From Anisakis pegreffii (lineage: Eukaryota; Nematoda; Chromadorea; Rhabditida; Anisakidae): a stretch of 64,000 bases of DNA. The notes under the pieces were generated by a model. That model worked only from the letters and a program-made list of their open reading frames with translations, had not been told where the DNA came from and made no database searches. This document shows positions 28,301 through 40,600 of this stretch, piece by piece. Where the stretch lies: assembly GCA_035041965.1 (NCBI GenBank), contig JAPYMA010001023.1, positions 1 to 64,000 on the forward strand, written 5' to 3'. Position 1 is the first letter of the stretch, and the number at the start of each line of letters is the position of its first letter. The translations under genes were made by a program, and so were the position numbers.

Positions 28301-31300
28301 TGCATTCAAAAGCTAACTTACAAATGAATGAGACAAATAATAACAGCGCTGAAAAATACAATTGCAAAAACAACGACCAACTAAACTGGCAGCTGAAATC
28401 AAACAATGATAAAGTTTTGAAACGGGAAATTATTATTTGCATTCAATTCAAGCAATCACGACGACGAATATCATTCAGAATATCAAAAAGCAAGAGCGTC
28501 ATCGATGGGTGGTTGTCACTGCTGTGAGCACTAAGCACCTACCTACACATATTCCCCATAGAGAATTGCAATGAACGGAAACGAATCATCGAAATAAATA
28601 GTGGTTTCTAAGCAGTTTACGGCCATTCAAGCAAAACTTCTCACATGACAGACAAAAGCTTTTACTGGTTGGTGGTCTTCGAACAATGCGTTTGAGATTA
28701 AATGGAACGCTTGAAGGGAAAAAAATGAGAAGAGAAAATGGAAAAAATCAAAAATATTCACTGCGATAAATTCTCGATGAGTGCTTGTTGGGATGAAACG
28801 AAGAAGTGCATGTGGCTTTCAGATAAAATTTACGATGTTGATGCACTGTAAGTGGATAGAATGATTAATAAATGCAGAATTCTGACTAAAAATGCTTCAG
28901 CATTGAAACGTTCGTTCAGTGTGTGAATAATGAAACGATTCAAATCCAGAAATATGAATAAGATTAAAAATGTATGCAGAGAAAACATATTTCGCACTGC
29001 CGTTTCGAAAGCTTTCAATCAAGAAATTTGGATTAATTCGTCCGATTCATCATGCACTCACTCACTCACATGATTCCACTGAAATCATGGATCAACAGCA
29101 ACCAACCAAAAAAAATAAACGAAACTAAAATGGACAAATTCTTTGCAAAAAAAAACGAAATTAGACACGATTCATCACAATTGATGTATAATGATGAGAA
29201 GCAAGTCGATGAAACGAACCAAATTACATACATATATATGCTCGCTTATATGTCATGTCGTATACGCGAATCTGCATCAATATCAGCATTCATAATTCAT
29301 TGTCAATACGCTATGAAACTCGCTTCTCAGAAGTAAAGCTGCCTGCCAGAAGACGACGTTCGAGAGATGTTTCGTCGCGGCCATTGCTGCTCTGAATGAA
29401 TGTCATTCCGCTTCACTGTGTACATTCTCACACGCAACCTCAGCGCCATCCACAGTCAAGCTTCAGTGCATTCGCATTCATTTCTTGAGGCATTTAATAA
29501 AATGACGGATGTAATATAGACCACATAGTGCACAAGTCAGGCATCAGAGGCCCATCTCAAGAATACATCATTTATACAACAGGCTCGGAAACAAGATAGA
29601 ATAGTGCGAAGGAAAACGAGTTCACCGAATGAAACGTCTCATTAGCGTGAAATGACTGAGCACATGGCATATCAATAATTGTCCTTAAGAACAGATCAAT
29701 GCAAACTGCATGATCAAACTATGCAAAGTTATGCCAAAAGCATTGGTCTTAACTTGATTTCCTCCCCCTAATGAGTTTTCCATGCTCTGGCCGGCTTCTG
29801 GAGGGAATTGCTTTGGTGCCTGCTTTTGATGCTTTCACGATGACTCCATAGTTGGAATTAAAAGAACGAGAAAAATAGGCTATAAAAAGTTCGTCAGAGT
29901 TACCTCCCTACTAACACAGCTAGCTTCTACTCGATTTGGCCGAAATTTTCCAAAGAATACATAAATCAGTAAATGATGAATGGACAATAGGCAAACTTTG
30001 CCGATAAAAAGCGCCAATCAAAAGATCACAAAACGCAAAAAAACAAAATGCGAACGCAAGCGAATAACGTACAATAATTATAAGACTGCAGGCACTGATA
30101 ATAATTCTATATGCAATTTGCATTCAATCAATTGGCAGAGCATCATGGATACATCGAAGAGGATATTCCAAGTAATCGAACCACAAAACTCTTCTTCTTC
30201 TTCTTGTCTCTAGTAGTGCCAATCGCTCGCCATTAGTCATCGATTTCATTTTTGCCATAGCTGAGAATCGGTTGCTGCTGAGACATATTTTCACGATTTT
30301 TACTCTTCTCTCGACCAGCTCGCCTGAAAAAATGCTTGCATTTATCAAGAACACCATTTCATCAATGACTGGAGATATTTTCAAAAATTCGTTCTGATTT
30401 AGCAATGTTCACTTATTGACTGCAGGTAGCTACCTCTGCAGATTTACAACGTCAACGTTAATCAGTCTCTCGAGCTGAACTCACTGAATCAATAAATCTT
30501 AACTTTCTATAGTAACAACACGTTAAGGACTCGTGTACAACGACAAAAAGATGGCAGTTGTGCGTGTATTCATTCACAACAATCAATCATATGTCGAAAA
30601 TCGAGCAAAATCTGCCAAGAAAACAATGATAAGAACCACATTTTCGATCATTTTCCGAAATTCACAAGAGATTAAGAAAACGCACTCCTGGAGGCGTTTA
30701 TATGAAAAATTTCGTAAGTTTTTCGCGAAGGATTGAGAAAATTTCTTTGCTTGAAAGCGAGTTTTTCCTGTATAACTTAACTAACGGACAGTGTGTGAAA
30801 AGAAGCATGCTGATGAGTAGTGTAGAAAGCGATTTTTTCACATCAACAGAATGCATAAGCAAAAGTTTGAATAGTTTGAAAAAATGAAAATATAACATTG
30901 TTTGTGGACAGAAGTGAACGAAATTGGAGATCAGCGAAAATGAGCAGAAAAGCTATGTGTCGAAAAGAATCTGAAGTGAAGAACTTATGCGTCGTGTCAG
31001 AGAAATTACCGGATTCATCTGCTGACAGGGAATCAGAAACATGACTGCAATGTGCGGCTGTTGCTGTTGATGAAAGGCCAACATGACTAATTGTAGTGAT
31101 AGTATTCGATCGAAACTCAGTCGGAAAAATCCGACAATTTCAGTCGGAACTCCGACCGAACAATTCGGGAGGTCGGTCGGAATACCGACTGCCGAAAGCT
31201 CAAAATGCCAATGCGGTCGGATTCCGAGCAAAGGAACCACTGCAACTGTTGGAGGGACGAAAACTCAAATCGGTCAGATTCCACCGACCAAAAATTTCGC

Positions 31301-31948
31301 TCGGATACCATCACCAGTTGGTGGTGAGTGGGGTTGGTAATGACAGTGGAGGGAGGTATTCTTTGTTGAGAGTCAATTTCAATATCTCTCCTATCCATTT
31401 GTAGATAAAAATACTCAAACAGATCCGTACATTCACAGCAATGCTTTCCGGTGAGAAGTAGTGCTTACAGATAAAGAAAGCGCAAGGAAAATGCAGTAAG
31501 TTCGTTGATTAAGTGAAATGATAGATCGAAATGAATTTTGTAAAGATCTACGAAATAGCATTCGCTTCGCCCTGCTTCATGCCATCAAGTTTTGATTTCA
31601 GGATTCCGAAACAAAAACCTCATATGTCTGGAATAGATTAAAAATGTTTCTTGCTCTTTACATCACTCACTGACACCAAAATAACTGACGAGCAGATTCA
31701 AAAGTCAGTTGGAATCCTTAAAAAAAATACACGAAATATAAGGCGAATAGTTGCGAGTATAGCAACTGTGACGATGGATCCTTTGGTGCAATCGTTTTGA
31801 AGGCAGTTCGATGAGCATTCGTTAGAGCCGTTATGAATAAACCATAAATGTGCACGGCGATTTGAAAGAGTGAAGTGATGAAAGGAACAGCAGAAGAGCA
31901 TTAACATGCATGCTTCGATGCATATTCTCAGCACATGCAAATAATAGC
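19344..31948. other. Long stretch without a convincing gene
   Basis: I read both strands for splice signals and family motifs and found none of substance over 12.6 kb. Two pairs of short frames can be spliced in phase, 20,920-20,960 with 21,056-21,137 (40 residues) and 24,788-24,819 with 25,004-25,103 (43 residues), but such short joins are expected by chance. Longer frames at 22,260-22,496, 26,973-27,332 and 27,451-27,885 have no domain signal. The last few hundred bases hold a cluster of palindromes at 31,120-31,287. Confidence 0.5.
31120..31287. repeat. Cluster of five TCGGA-type short palindromes
   Basis: Near-identical palindromes occur at 31,120-31,135 (GTCGGA-AAAA-TCCGAC), 31,143-31,156 (GTCGGA-AC-TCCGAC), 31,176-31,189 (GTCGG-AATA-CCGAC), 31,217-31,227 (TCGGA-T-TCCGA) and, more degenerate, 31,270-31,287 (TCGGT...ACCGA). 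The spacers between them grow from 7 to over 40 bases. Arms are conserved while spacers are not. This may be a decayed tandem repeat or a cluster of dyad binding sites about 660 bp downstream of the Ig gene stop codon. Confidence 0.7.
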
Positions 31949-34900
31949 TTACCACCTTTCTCGTTTCTCAACATTGTAGGATTTATAACGATTAATTGCA
32001 GAACACGCATAGATTACGATGAACAGAAGTATAAGCGTTACGCATATCACTATCAACGGATAGATCCACCTGTATGAGCCTGAAAACAGATAATCTTTTA
32101 GTCTCTGGAAGCAGCTACTCAGTAACCAAATATGGATTGTTTGGAAAGTGCACGATCCTATCGTTTCAGGAACAAGGAACGGAAGAGGTTAATAGTAATG
32201 GATGATACAGATCAAATGAATCACGAATCTCGTCAATTATGCACGATGAAAATTCCTCACCTTTGACTTTCAGTTCGATGTCCAATCGAGATTCCCAATG
32301 TTTGCTAGGTCCATCGACAACCTCTGGGAACGAATTCCTTGCAACACATGTGTAAATGCCCTCATCATCAAATTCAACCTTTGCGATTTCCAAATCTGTC
32401 TCGTAGAATGTAATCTGCTCTGTTGATTCTAAAATGTTTTTTTTCAGTCTTAGTAGCCATTACCACCAGCCTTCCGAATCATTCGATAGGAACCAGTGCT
32501 TCGAACTGAATATTTAACTAGTCCCTCGAATTCCTCACTTATATTTCCATCAATCACGTGACAGGTAGCTCTCAAGCTAAGCCTGAATTACTCAAATCCT
32601 AAATTATCGAGCAACAATATCAGATTTCCCTCAACATAAAACGAAAGTTGTGACCTAATGAAATAGTACAAACGACAACTCACCAACAGGAACATTGTCT
32701 TTGAGCCATTCGACAGTTGGTTTCGGATAACCAATAACAGGACAGTTGAGAAGCACTGTCTCACCTTCTGTTGCTCGCACGGCTAGTGATTTTATATGGA
32801 AATGATCATCCTTATCAAACTCATAGATTTTTGAGCTGTTCGCATGGAAGACAGGACGCACTGAAAGACATTTCAAAACCCATTCAGTTTGCTTAAAACA
32901 AACGAACAAACGACTGATGAAACGATTTCGCACAAAGCGCCATAAGCATACCATTTTTTTGATTCAAAAACAACCGATTGAGAAGAAAACCTTTCAGAAG
33001 CATTTATAGAAATGCATTTTCACAGAATCAGATTAAGTGATCTCAATCACTTTTTCAAATTCTATTTGTTATCAAATTCATGCAGCGTATCAGAGAATCA
33101 GTGCGTTTGAATGTATAATGAGCCAAAGAGCCAAAGATTTGCTGCTCAATAAACTCACTGTTAACGAAAAGCCATCCCCAGATGTGCTGATCATCTTCTG
33201 TGGTGATCTCACAGCGATATTTGCCAACACTATGAAGTGTTGTTGAGTTGAATACCAGTATCGCTCGATTGTTACTGATAAAGGCTGGTAGTATTTCTTG
33301 ATCGCTGTTCCGAACGAAGTGCGCTGCTTTTATTGGTAGCAAGTCGTCAGAGGACTGTGTTCGACCTTGACACCTGAATATTTTAAAACAACTCATTGTC
33401 CGAATTCATAAATTTCAACAATAAGGAGATTATCATTTGAAAACATTTATCACTCAGTTTTGCATATTCCCAGTAGAGCATAAAGTCGGTTCTCTCCCCC
33501 CTCCCCACCAAAAAAATCGCAATATATATGGAACTTTTCAGATTTTTCAGCAATTTCTAAAAAACAATGTTCCACTGATTGAATGCTCGCAATCATTCGT
33601 AATCTATTAAGCAAGCCATGCTTTTCGAGTGATACATGACTTTCGCTAGAACGATAGCTTCTTCGTAATTCCTCAAAGGCATGCAAAAAACGTGATCAGC
33701 CACAAACGGCTGCTGGACGTTTTTAGACATACGCTAACACTTTTAATCATTCCTAACAAACTCTCTAGTCAAATAATTTTCAAGCTTCATAAGGCATTGT
33801 AAATTTATGAATTTACAGTTATTGCTACGAATTGATCATTTGAGAATCATCATTTACATGATAAACAGCAGTTAATATTATAGTTACCGGTAGTTAATAT
33901 TATAATATTATAGAAATATTCAAGATTAGTTGTCAACTCTAAGAATAAACGTTACATTCGAAAAAGAGTTCATTTACAATTGGACTGTCATTAGCTGATA
34001 GTCAGTATTCACATCATTACTGCTACTGTTATTGGTTTTATCAACAGGTGCTGCTGAACGATTGCATTTATTGAGGCAAAATACTGTGTTGTTTAGTTGG
34101 AATTCAATGTTTTTTGACACATTGATCATTATGGACTCATTACGTGACAACTGATTATACACTAATCACTTCTCATTACATACATATACACTGATTATTT
34201 ACATTATATACACTTTTTGCTCCAAAAAGATTACTGCTTTACTACTGTTCACAGTTTTCCATAGTTATTTCAAAAAAAAAGGACGTTTATTCCCTAATAT
34301 GACTGGACTGCATTTTCGAAGGATTACTTCGAGCTGTAATATAAGAAAGCAACCCTGAAATCTCTGTTTTATGTATATAATCAGCGTATATGTATACAAT
34401 GATAGATCAACGATTGAAATTAGGATTTTAGGAACGCGAATGATTTTCTAACCTAAAAGTGTGGAACGAAGTGTATTTTCAGGAAATGAAGGATATGCTA
34501 TTAATGATAATATTAACGACAAGGAAACATAAACTCGTACAATTATAGTTGCTGATTCGATGAATGAAGAGAGCACAAAGATTGTAAGAAAATGAATCTG
34601 TCATTGCATGTTCGTGTTATTTATGTTGAAGCTGAGAGAATACTTGAATATTTTCAGAGTATCCCCTGAATGATTAGCCTCTTTCAGGAGAGGATTCTCA
34701 CCAAGACTAGCAGTTTCATTTAAGGTGAAAATATTAATGCGCTTCAACTATAAAGTGGATCTCTTGTCTCGCAAATCTTATCGTGCGATGTCGTTCCCAT
34801 CTTCAAACGCTTATTTTAAAATGTTGTCTGAATAATTCAACAATATGCTGGTGAATTCCCTCAAAAGGCCTCGAATTGACAGGAATTTAATAGGATGTTG

Positions 34901-36017
34901 AAAATTCAACTGTCTCGATGCATAAATAAACATGATTCATGGTTTTAATTACATAGTCAATAGAGAAGTGGGATTGGTGCAAAAAAATTTCAAGCTCGAA
35001 TGGCTTTCTTTGTCTGATTTGTTGTGAAAAAATACGGCAGATGCGAAATTTGGACTGAGGAGTATTTTCAATGCTGTTCCATCTAAGATAATTTTATGAC
35101 CTATACAACTGACTGCAAGTGATTTTCGTTCAGAGTCACAATTGAATGAGAAAATCGAATCGCTGCAAATAACATTCGCAGAATACAACGATACAATTCA
35201 GCGTATTGTGGTGTTTGCATATTATTTTAATTGAGATTTACAGGCATTTTCATGGAATGTTCATATAATGCCATCGCCTTGCGTAACACCTTAACCATAT
35301 GCTCTGCAAAAATTCATCCACTTCTTCTACATAACCACAAATAATAATCGTAGGAAATTTCTGCAGGCAGAGTCAACGGGTGGAATCTTCGTTGGTTGAA
35401 GACGTGCTTCACAAATAAGTTGAGTCACTAGAATTTTTTTGAAGAGAGTCGCGAAAAACATACCATAAATCAGGTACTTCAGCTTTTTGAGGTTTTTCTT
35501 CACCGGATTTTGCGGTTTTTGCGTTGAATGTCACCTCCAAATTTCCTTGTGCGAACGCTTCCTCATTACCGAGTACCGAGTAAATTAGAATTTCTGAAAC
35601 TCAGTTCACACTACCACTTCAAGTATGATTTGAGAATGCAATAGTAGGATAAAAAAACTGAACCAACTACTCAAACGCCACTCGTGACCGGTCAATCTGC
35701 CTAAAGACATGTTGCCTAACGACAATTTGCCTATTCGGCGAAATATCCATTGAAAAACCGTAAGTTAGGCAAACTGTCCGTAAGGCGATGTACCTTTAGG
35801 TAAATTGTCGTTAGGTAAAATACCTTTCGGCAGATTGACCAGGTACCAACGCCACTACGACTAAACGCACAACTTTTTGGTGACTGTTTTAACCTTATGA
35901 ACTTGCTCAATTGATCACATCAAATTTCCCAGTAAAAAACAAGAATACTGATTTTGGAAAAATAAAAAATAGAAATGGCTTACCGAAACAAATAAGTATT
36001 GTAGTGAAGGCGTTCAT
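31949..36017 (-). CDS. Two-Ig-domain single-pass membrane protein (seven exons, 298 residues)
   Basis: Join on the minus strand: 36,017-35,984, 35,593-35,464, 33,373-33,159, 32,860-32,684, 32,505-32,464, 32,428-32,261, 32,079-31,949. All six phases agree. A signal peptide (MNAFTTILICFEILIYSVLG) is followed by a short linker. The first Ig-like domain has cysteines in LWCQGRTQ and VGKYRCEITTED. The second, I-set type, has GETVLLNCPVIGYPKPTVEW and DEGIYTCVARN. Exon 7 encodes a transmembrane helix (WIYPLIVICVTLILLFIVIY) and a short tail with two KR-type clusters. Such proteins act as surface adhesion or recognition molecules; the size resembles the nematode two-Ig (zig) and basigin-like groups, but I cannot assign an orthologue. 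The 42-nt exon 5 and the 35-nt intron after it are unusual. The stop TAA overlaps a donor-like GTAAGC. Confidence 0.85.
35683..35847. mobile_element. 165-bp inverted-repeat element (MITE-like) in intron 1 of the Ig gene
   Basis: The ends are imperfect inverted repeats of about 19 bp: CGTGACCGGTCAATCTGCC at the left, and GGTACCTGGTCAATCTGCC reading inward from the right. AACGCCACT occurs directly outside both ends (35,674-35,682 and 35,848-35,856), a 9-bp target duplication. The interior is built of variants of GCCTAACGACAATTTGCC in both orientations, so the whole element folds back on itself. There is no coding capacity. A 9-bp duplication fits Mutator-like elements; with 8 bp allowed, hAT-like is an alternative. 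Confidence 0.8.
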
Positions 36018-36517
36018 GGTGTCAACAAAGAGTTGAAAGCAGCACTTGGGGTAAGGATACAACTCGATGTGTTACTTGCGATAACTCTTTCGACAATAGA
36101 ATCAGTTCAAGTGTTCTTTGATCAATCAAAAGAAATCATGAAATGAGATAGCACAGAAGGCGCATAGTCGAGTGAGCACTGTTCCCAGAAAATTGAGCTC
36201 TGAAATTATGCAATTAAATCACACAGAGAACTACTGAATGCTGCTGCTGGCTGATAAGATGCAATTCGGAACACGAAAACAACCACGAAGAGTGTGCAAC
36301 ACGACAATAATCAAGATCATTGAAAATTGTACTCAACTAGAAAATGAGGAATAATTATTAACTCTCACACCATGCTATATCACTTTTTGCTAATAATTTC
36401 ATTTTCGTGACACTCAACTTCATCTATCAGCGATGAATATATTGATTGCTTCATGCAAAAACTAGGAGAATATCAATTGGAATAATCTAACAGTGCTTCT
36501 GCAGCTTTAACGTTCAG

Positions 36518-36793
36518 TGGCAACTGTGAAGGTTTTGCGCAGAGTTGGAATAGCCTCATTAGCGCGACAAAAAACATTTAATGAGGCGCTTAATGAGGAT
36601 CTAATCGAGAAGCCCGTAAAGATAAAGCGAATAAAATATGAACAGGCATTGACAGATCTGTGTCCAGATCATTACGTCAGCTATACGCATATGTGGAAAT
36701 TTGATACGGGAACAAACCAATGATGAAGTACGCAGTGAAATCATTTCGAAACATTATAAGGAACTCAAAAAACAGATGCAATCGGAACGCTAA
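36518..36793 (+). pseudogene. Frame-broken small gene, possibly for a mitochondrial-type protein
   Basis: After ACGTTCAG the sequence reads TG GCA ACT GTG..., so an upstream exon ending in A would create a start codon split by the intron. The frame then gives (M)ATVKVLRRVGIASLARQKTF, a basic amphipathic start like a mitochondrial presequence, and goes on through YEQALTDLCPDHYVSYTHMW to FDTGTNQ and a stop at 36,721. The natural continuation, NDEVRSEIISKHYKELKKQM ending at 36,791-36,793, lies in the +1 frame, so one indel separates the two halves. The product would be about 92 residues. I do not recognise the family. It may be a pseudogene, a sequencing error in a real gene, or a gene with an unseen intron. 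Confidence 0.4.
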
Positions 36794-37367
36794 CAGAACA
36801 TTTAATTTCATTGCATGAATGCCTATCGTATCAAACAATCGTATATTTCTTAACGTTACTGATGAAACACATTCACAAGTACAAAAAAATGAAGAATCTG
36901 GACACGAAAAAAAAACAAGACGGTGAAGAATTCACAGAAAAAAATTTCAAATTTTCGGCACTCAATAGCACACTCAGAATTATGTTCGAGATAATGAAAT
37001 CTCCTGAGTGGCATTCAATTGACAATTGCACACTACATAAGAAGTAAGTAGTGCATCATGATCGATGAAATAACAGATACAAGAGAAGAGTAATGAAACT
37101 GGAACGTTCACTTCTTTTATTGTAAGACATTTCGAATGCACTTCATCTTATAAAGCGCCTGCCTCTCAGGCCCGTTAATGTGACAAGTACATCAGATGTA
37201 CTCAACGGAATGGGGCTTGAAATTTCCTCTGGAGACATGCAAAAACTCATTCAATTGAGAAGAGCGCACAGCCAAATGAGTTTCCACTGATGCAATTAAT
37301 TGATGATGTGTATCCTCGATGAAGATAACTTCTGCACAAAAAAAACCTTTCAAACATCTTCCTAAGA

Positions 37368-37615
37368 ATGTTTGTTAGAGCGAATGAGATCAACCACCCA
37401 TGTGCGAGTGATGAGCGCTTCAAACGGAGCAAAAATTTCGTTCCAACGCTGGATTCCTTATGGGTTTCAGGATCACTAACGTACGCGAGAGGTATCCTTT
37501 ACGATGCCACCAGGTCGAATGCTCATTTTATTGATCGCTGGAACATAGGTCTTCTCAACCGTAAGTTTAGTCGTCTGATCACGTGTTGGAAAATTCAGTC
37601 CTAAGGCTTGAATGA
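37368..37615 (+). CDS. Candidate small two-exon gene, unknown family (69 residues)
   Basis: Join 37,368-37,560 and 37,599-37,615. The first exon ends in a strong donor (AACC/GTAAGTTTAG) and the second follows GAAAATTCAG, leaving a 38-nt intron and matching phases. The peptide includes SLTYARGILYDATRSNAHFI and DRWNIGLLN. A TTTCAG at 37,464-37,469 could instead be an internal acceptor, making the first part untranslated or intronic. There is no recognisable domain. Confidence 0.3.
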
Positions 37616-40600
37616 TAGATCAGATGGCAAAAAAAACCAGCCAAGCTAATAGCACAGATCAAAAAAAAGATATGATCATGTACCTCCACCTTCCCCCTTC
37701 CCCCCTTAATCCTTCGGATATTTATGCACTTCAATTACGAGACTTGTGATCACGCCTGCATTTCACCAATAAGTTTGCAAAATAGAAAAAATCGCACACA
37801 AACTTGGCTCAGTAGAAGATAACAGGGTGATAATCAAAAACGAAAATCAGCTGATTTGAGGCTGGAATGCCGAATGTATGATTCGCTGAAATGTTCGGAT
37901 ATATGTTTATCAGTGATAACATTAACTCATAAAACTGTTTACGACGTAATTGAAGACGGAAATAATCCGGAAGAGATCTGCTTTCACCAACACCTGTCTT
38001 TATAAACCTTCTAAAAACAGATCTTGTCGAAAACAATGACAGAAAGTGCAAAAGAGCATCATTACTGCCACTGAAGAATTCATTACTCATAACAACAAAT
38101 CAATGTGGCAAACATCAGCTCACATCAGTTTGAAAACAAAATGATTTGAAATAATTGACCGATGAGATGAGAATGAAATGCTGATTTATTCGACTGCACC
38201 TCATTCTTTCCCATCCAACTGGTCTCGAATAACAAACATGTTTCTTTACTATACATTTCATACTCACCTCATTCATACATAACAACATAGCGATTCATAA
38301 ACTCTATCAGCTGTAATCCTGAATTCGAGAGCCTTCACCGACTCTAACACAACATTTCAATCCATCCTTTTGTGGGGACATCAACAGTGTTTGTGGGATC
38401 CACAACACATTTTCCTTACATACGAAAACCCATTAAATTCAATCAGCTCAAATCGAGTTTGCATCAAATCTACTCGTCAATTTTATTAAATGTGCTCGGT
38501 GATGAACATAAAACTCATTAAAGCTCATAAAATTGTGCAATAATCGGGACAGGAAAAAACTGAAATTGCATGTTTCATTAGGCGTAATTGATAGAAATAT
38601 TCCATTGTGGATGAATGATTTCGGAGACAATAAAAGTAGGTTTAGTTTCGGGATGGTTTTTCATACGTTTCTGTAGGTCGAATGAAACGAACTATAATTG
38701 CGTTACTATGGTTTTCGTTGAATGATTGTCTCAAACGCCAGGTCTGAGCGATTCTTTTTTCCATTATATCAATAACACTGACATATGGTTCGTTACATTT
38801 GTGTTTTTCCTACTCAGTATTGCTTTCGTTTAGAATTTCGATATTTGAAGTCATTTTGTTGATTTGCACAAAAACTGATGAGAAACTTCATTAAAAACGA
38901 CAACAATTCATCATATCACATGATGAAATTGGATGAAATAATGAAGGGTAATAAGAGGTGTAATGATAGCAGTTAACAAATTGGATATATTGACACCTCA
39001 ATTGATAGAACCTCTCTTCGGATAGCTTTTCTGTCCAGAAAATAAATGTCCTATCGAGTCAGTTTGAACGATTGATGCATTACTATGAGTTGGAAAAAAA
39101 GTGTTGGGAGAGCCCGAGGATATCGCTGGAAACAAACCACAAACCATAAATCATAGCAGGCACACACAAGATGTTCTTGGAATGATCGCCAACTTGAGCA
39201 TCGATTAAAATTTTGACGAAAACAAATAATCGAGCGAACGAGAAATGACGCCAATGCGTTTTTGCAGCATTCTGAAAATGACTCATCCGCCTCCCACGAA
39301 TCACAACGATCCACAGATGAATTAAGACCAACAATGGCAGATGATGAAGGCAGGCTTTGAAAGCGCACAACAATCGGCCAATTCATGCAATCGACGGTAA
39401 TTTATGGGTGTTCTTCGTGCCTCACTATGCAATATATTCTACGAGCTCAGTACATTGTTGCAGCATTCGGCGATACAATGCACAGAAATGAAATGAATAT
39501 TTGATTTGCATGACAATAAAATGTAGTATGCGATGCATTTTGAAGTAGCATTTTAGAAACGTTCTGAGATCCGTTTTGCAAGAGTACGCATAAGGCTCAC
39601 ATCTTGCAAATGATCACGAACACGCTTCTCTCGCTTATTCATGAGACTCAAATCCTCGGGTTTTGACAGGGCCCACATCATTATCACAATGTTCATTTTA
39701 TTTGAACTTCTACAGTACTCACAGCTCTGCAACGAAAATAAACCGGAATAACTCTTTCATCAATATATTCAGTGAAAATTTTCCGGATAATACAAACTTC
39801 CTGAGTGATTAATTGAAATCCATAGACTGATATGATTCGAAACAATGGTGTGGATGCAGTGGTATGGCGTACGAAACGGAGAAAACAAAGTGAACGTTGT
39901 ACCTCAAAAACAATTATCTGGGGAGCATACTTTCGGTAATCTCTTGAGCCTGATAAATCAGGCGAATGCTTAATGATTACGCTGTATGCTAAAGTCAATG
40001 CCAGTGATCAATGAATGATCGACGAAATTGATCATCGATCAGTGATTAGTGCAAGAATCGGTCAATTATCAGAGGTGAGTAAGCGATATGAAAGATCAGC
40101 AGATCGATTGATAATTAATCTCGCACTTGAAACCAAACATTTCACTGAAGCTATCATTGATTCGAGGCGCTTTCGAATCGCTAACAGTGGAATGTCATCG
40201 GAAACGAAGTGAATTTTCTTATCTTATCGTTCTACGCCATCAGTGTGGCATACCACGTTTCAGCTTCCAATATCTTGATTCGTTCTTAAACATCGCAAAC
40301 TGCGATCGATGATCCAACAACGCCTTCTTTTCCACCTCATAACTCAGCACTAAATTAGTATTCGCGTTCATAACTCTCATGCTCCAACAACAAACACACT
40401 CACTTTTTGTCACACATTAGTCAACTTCTCACGGTGTTCTTTCCCCTTGTGAGCCAATGCTTATAATTGTTTACGTTCGAAGCAAGCGAATGTTTTGGTA
40501 GAGGTTTATTTTTGGTGCTACATTCGAACGATTGCGATTTTGCGCTTCTTCTAAGCTTCACTTCGACTAACAAACAATAACTAATGCAAACTGGTGTTGT

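Noticed and set aside
30124..30405. Minus-strand frame with a run of arginines
   Set aside because: The arginines come from a CTT/AGA microsatellite; no other support.
33450..33686. Protein-like minus-strand frame inside intron 2 of the Ig gene
   Set aside because: No splice sites join it to the flanking Ig exons, and it lacks a recognisable domain.
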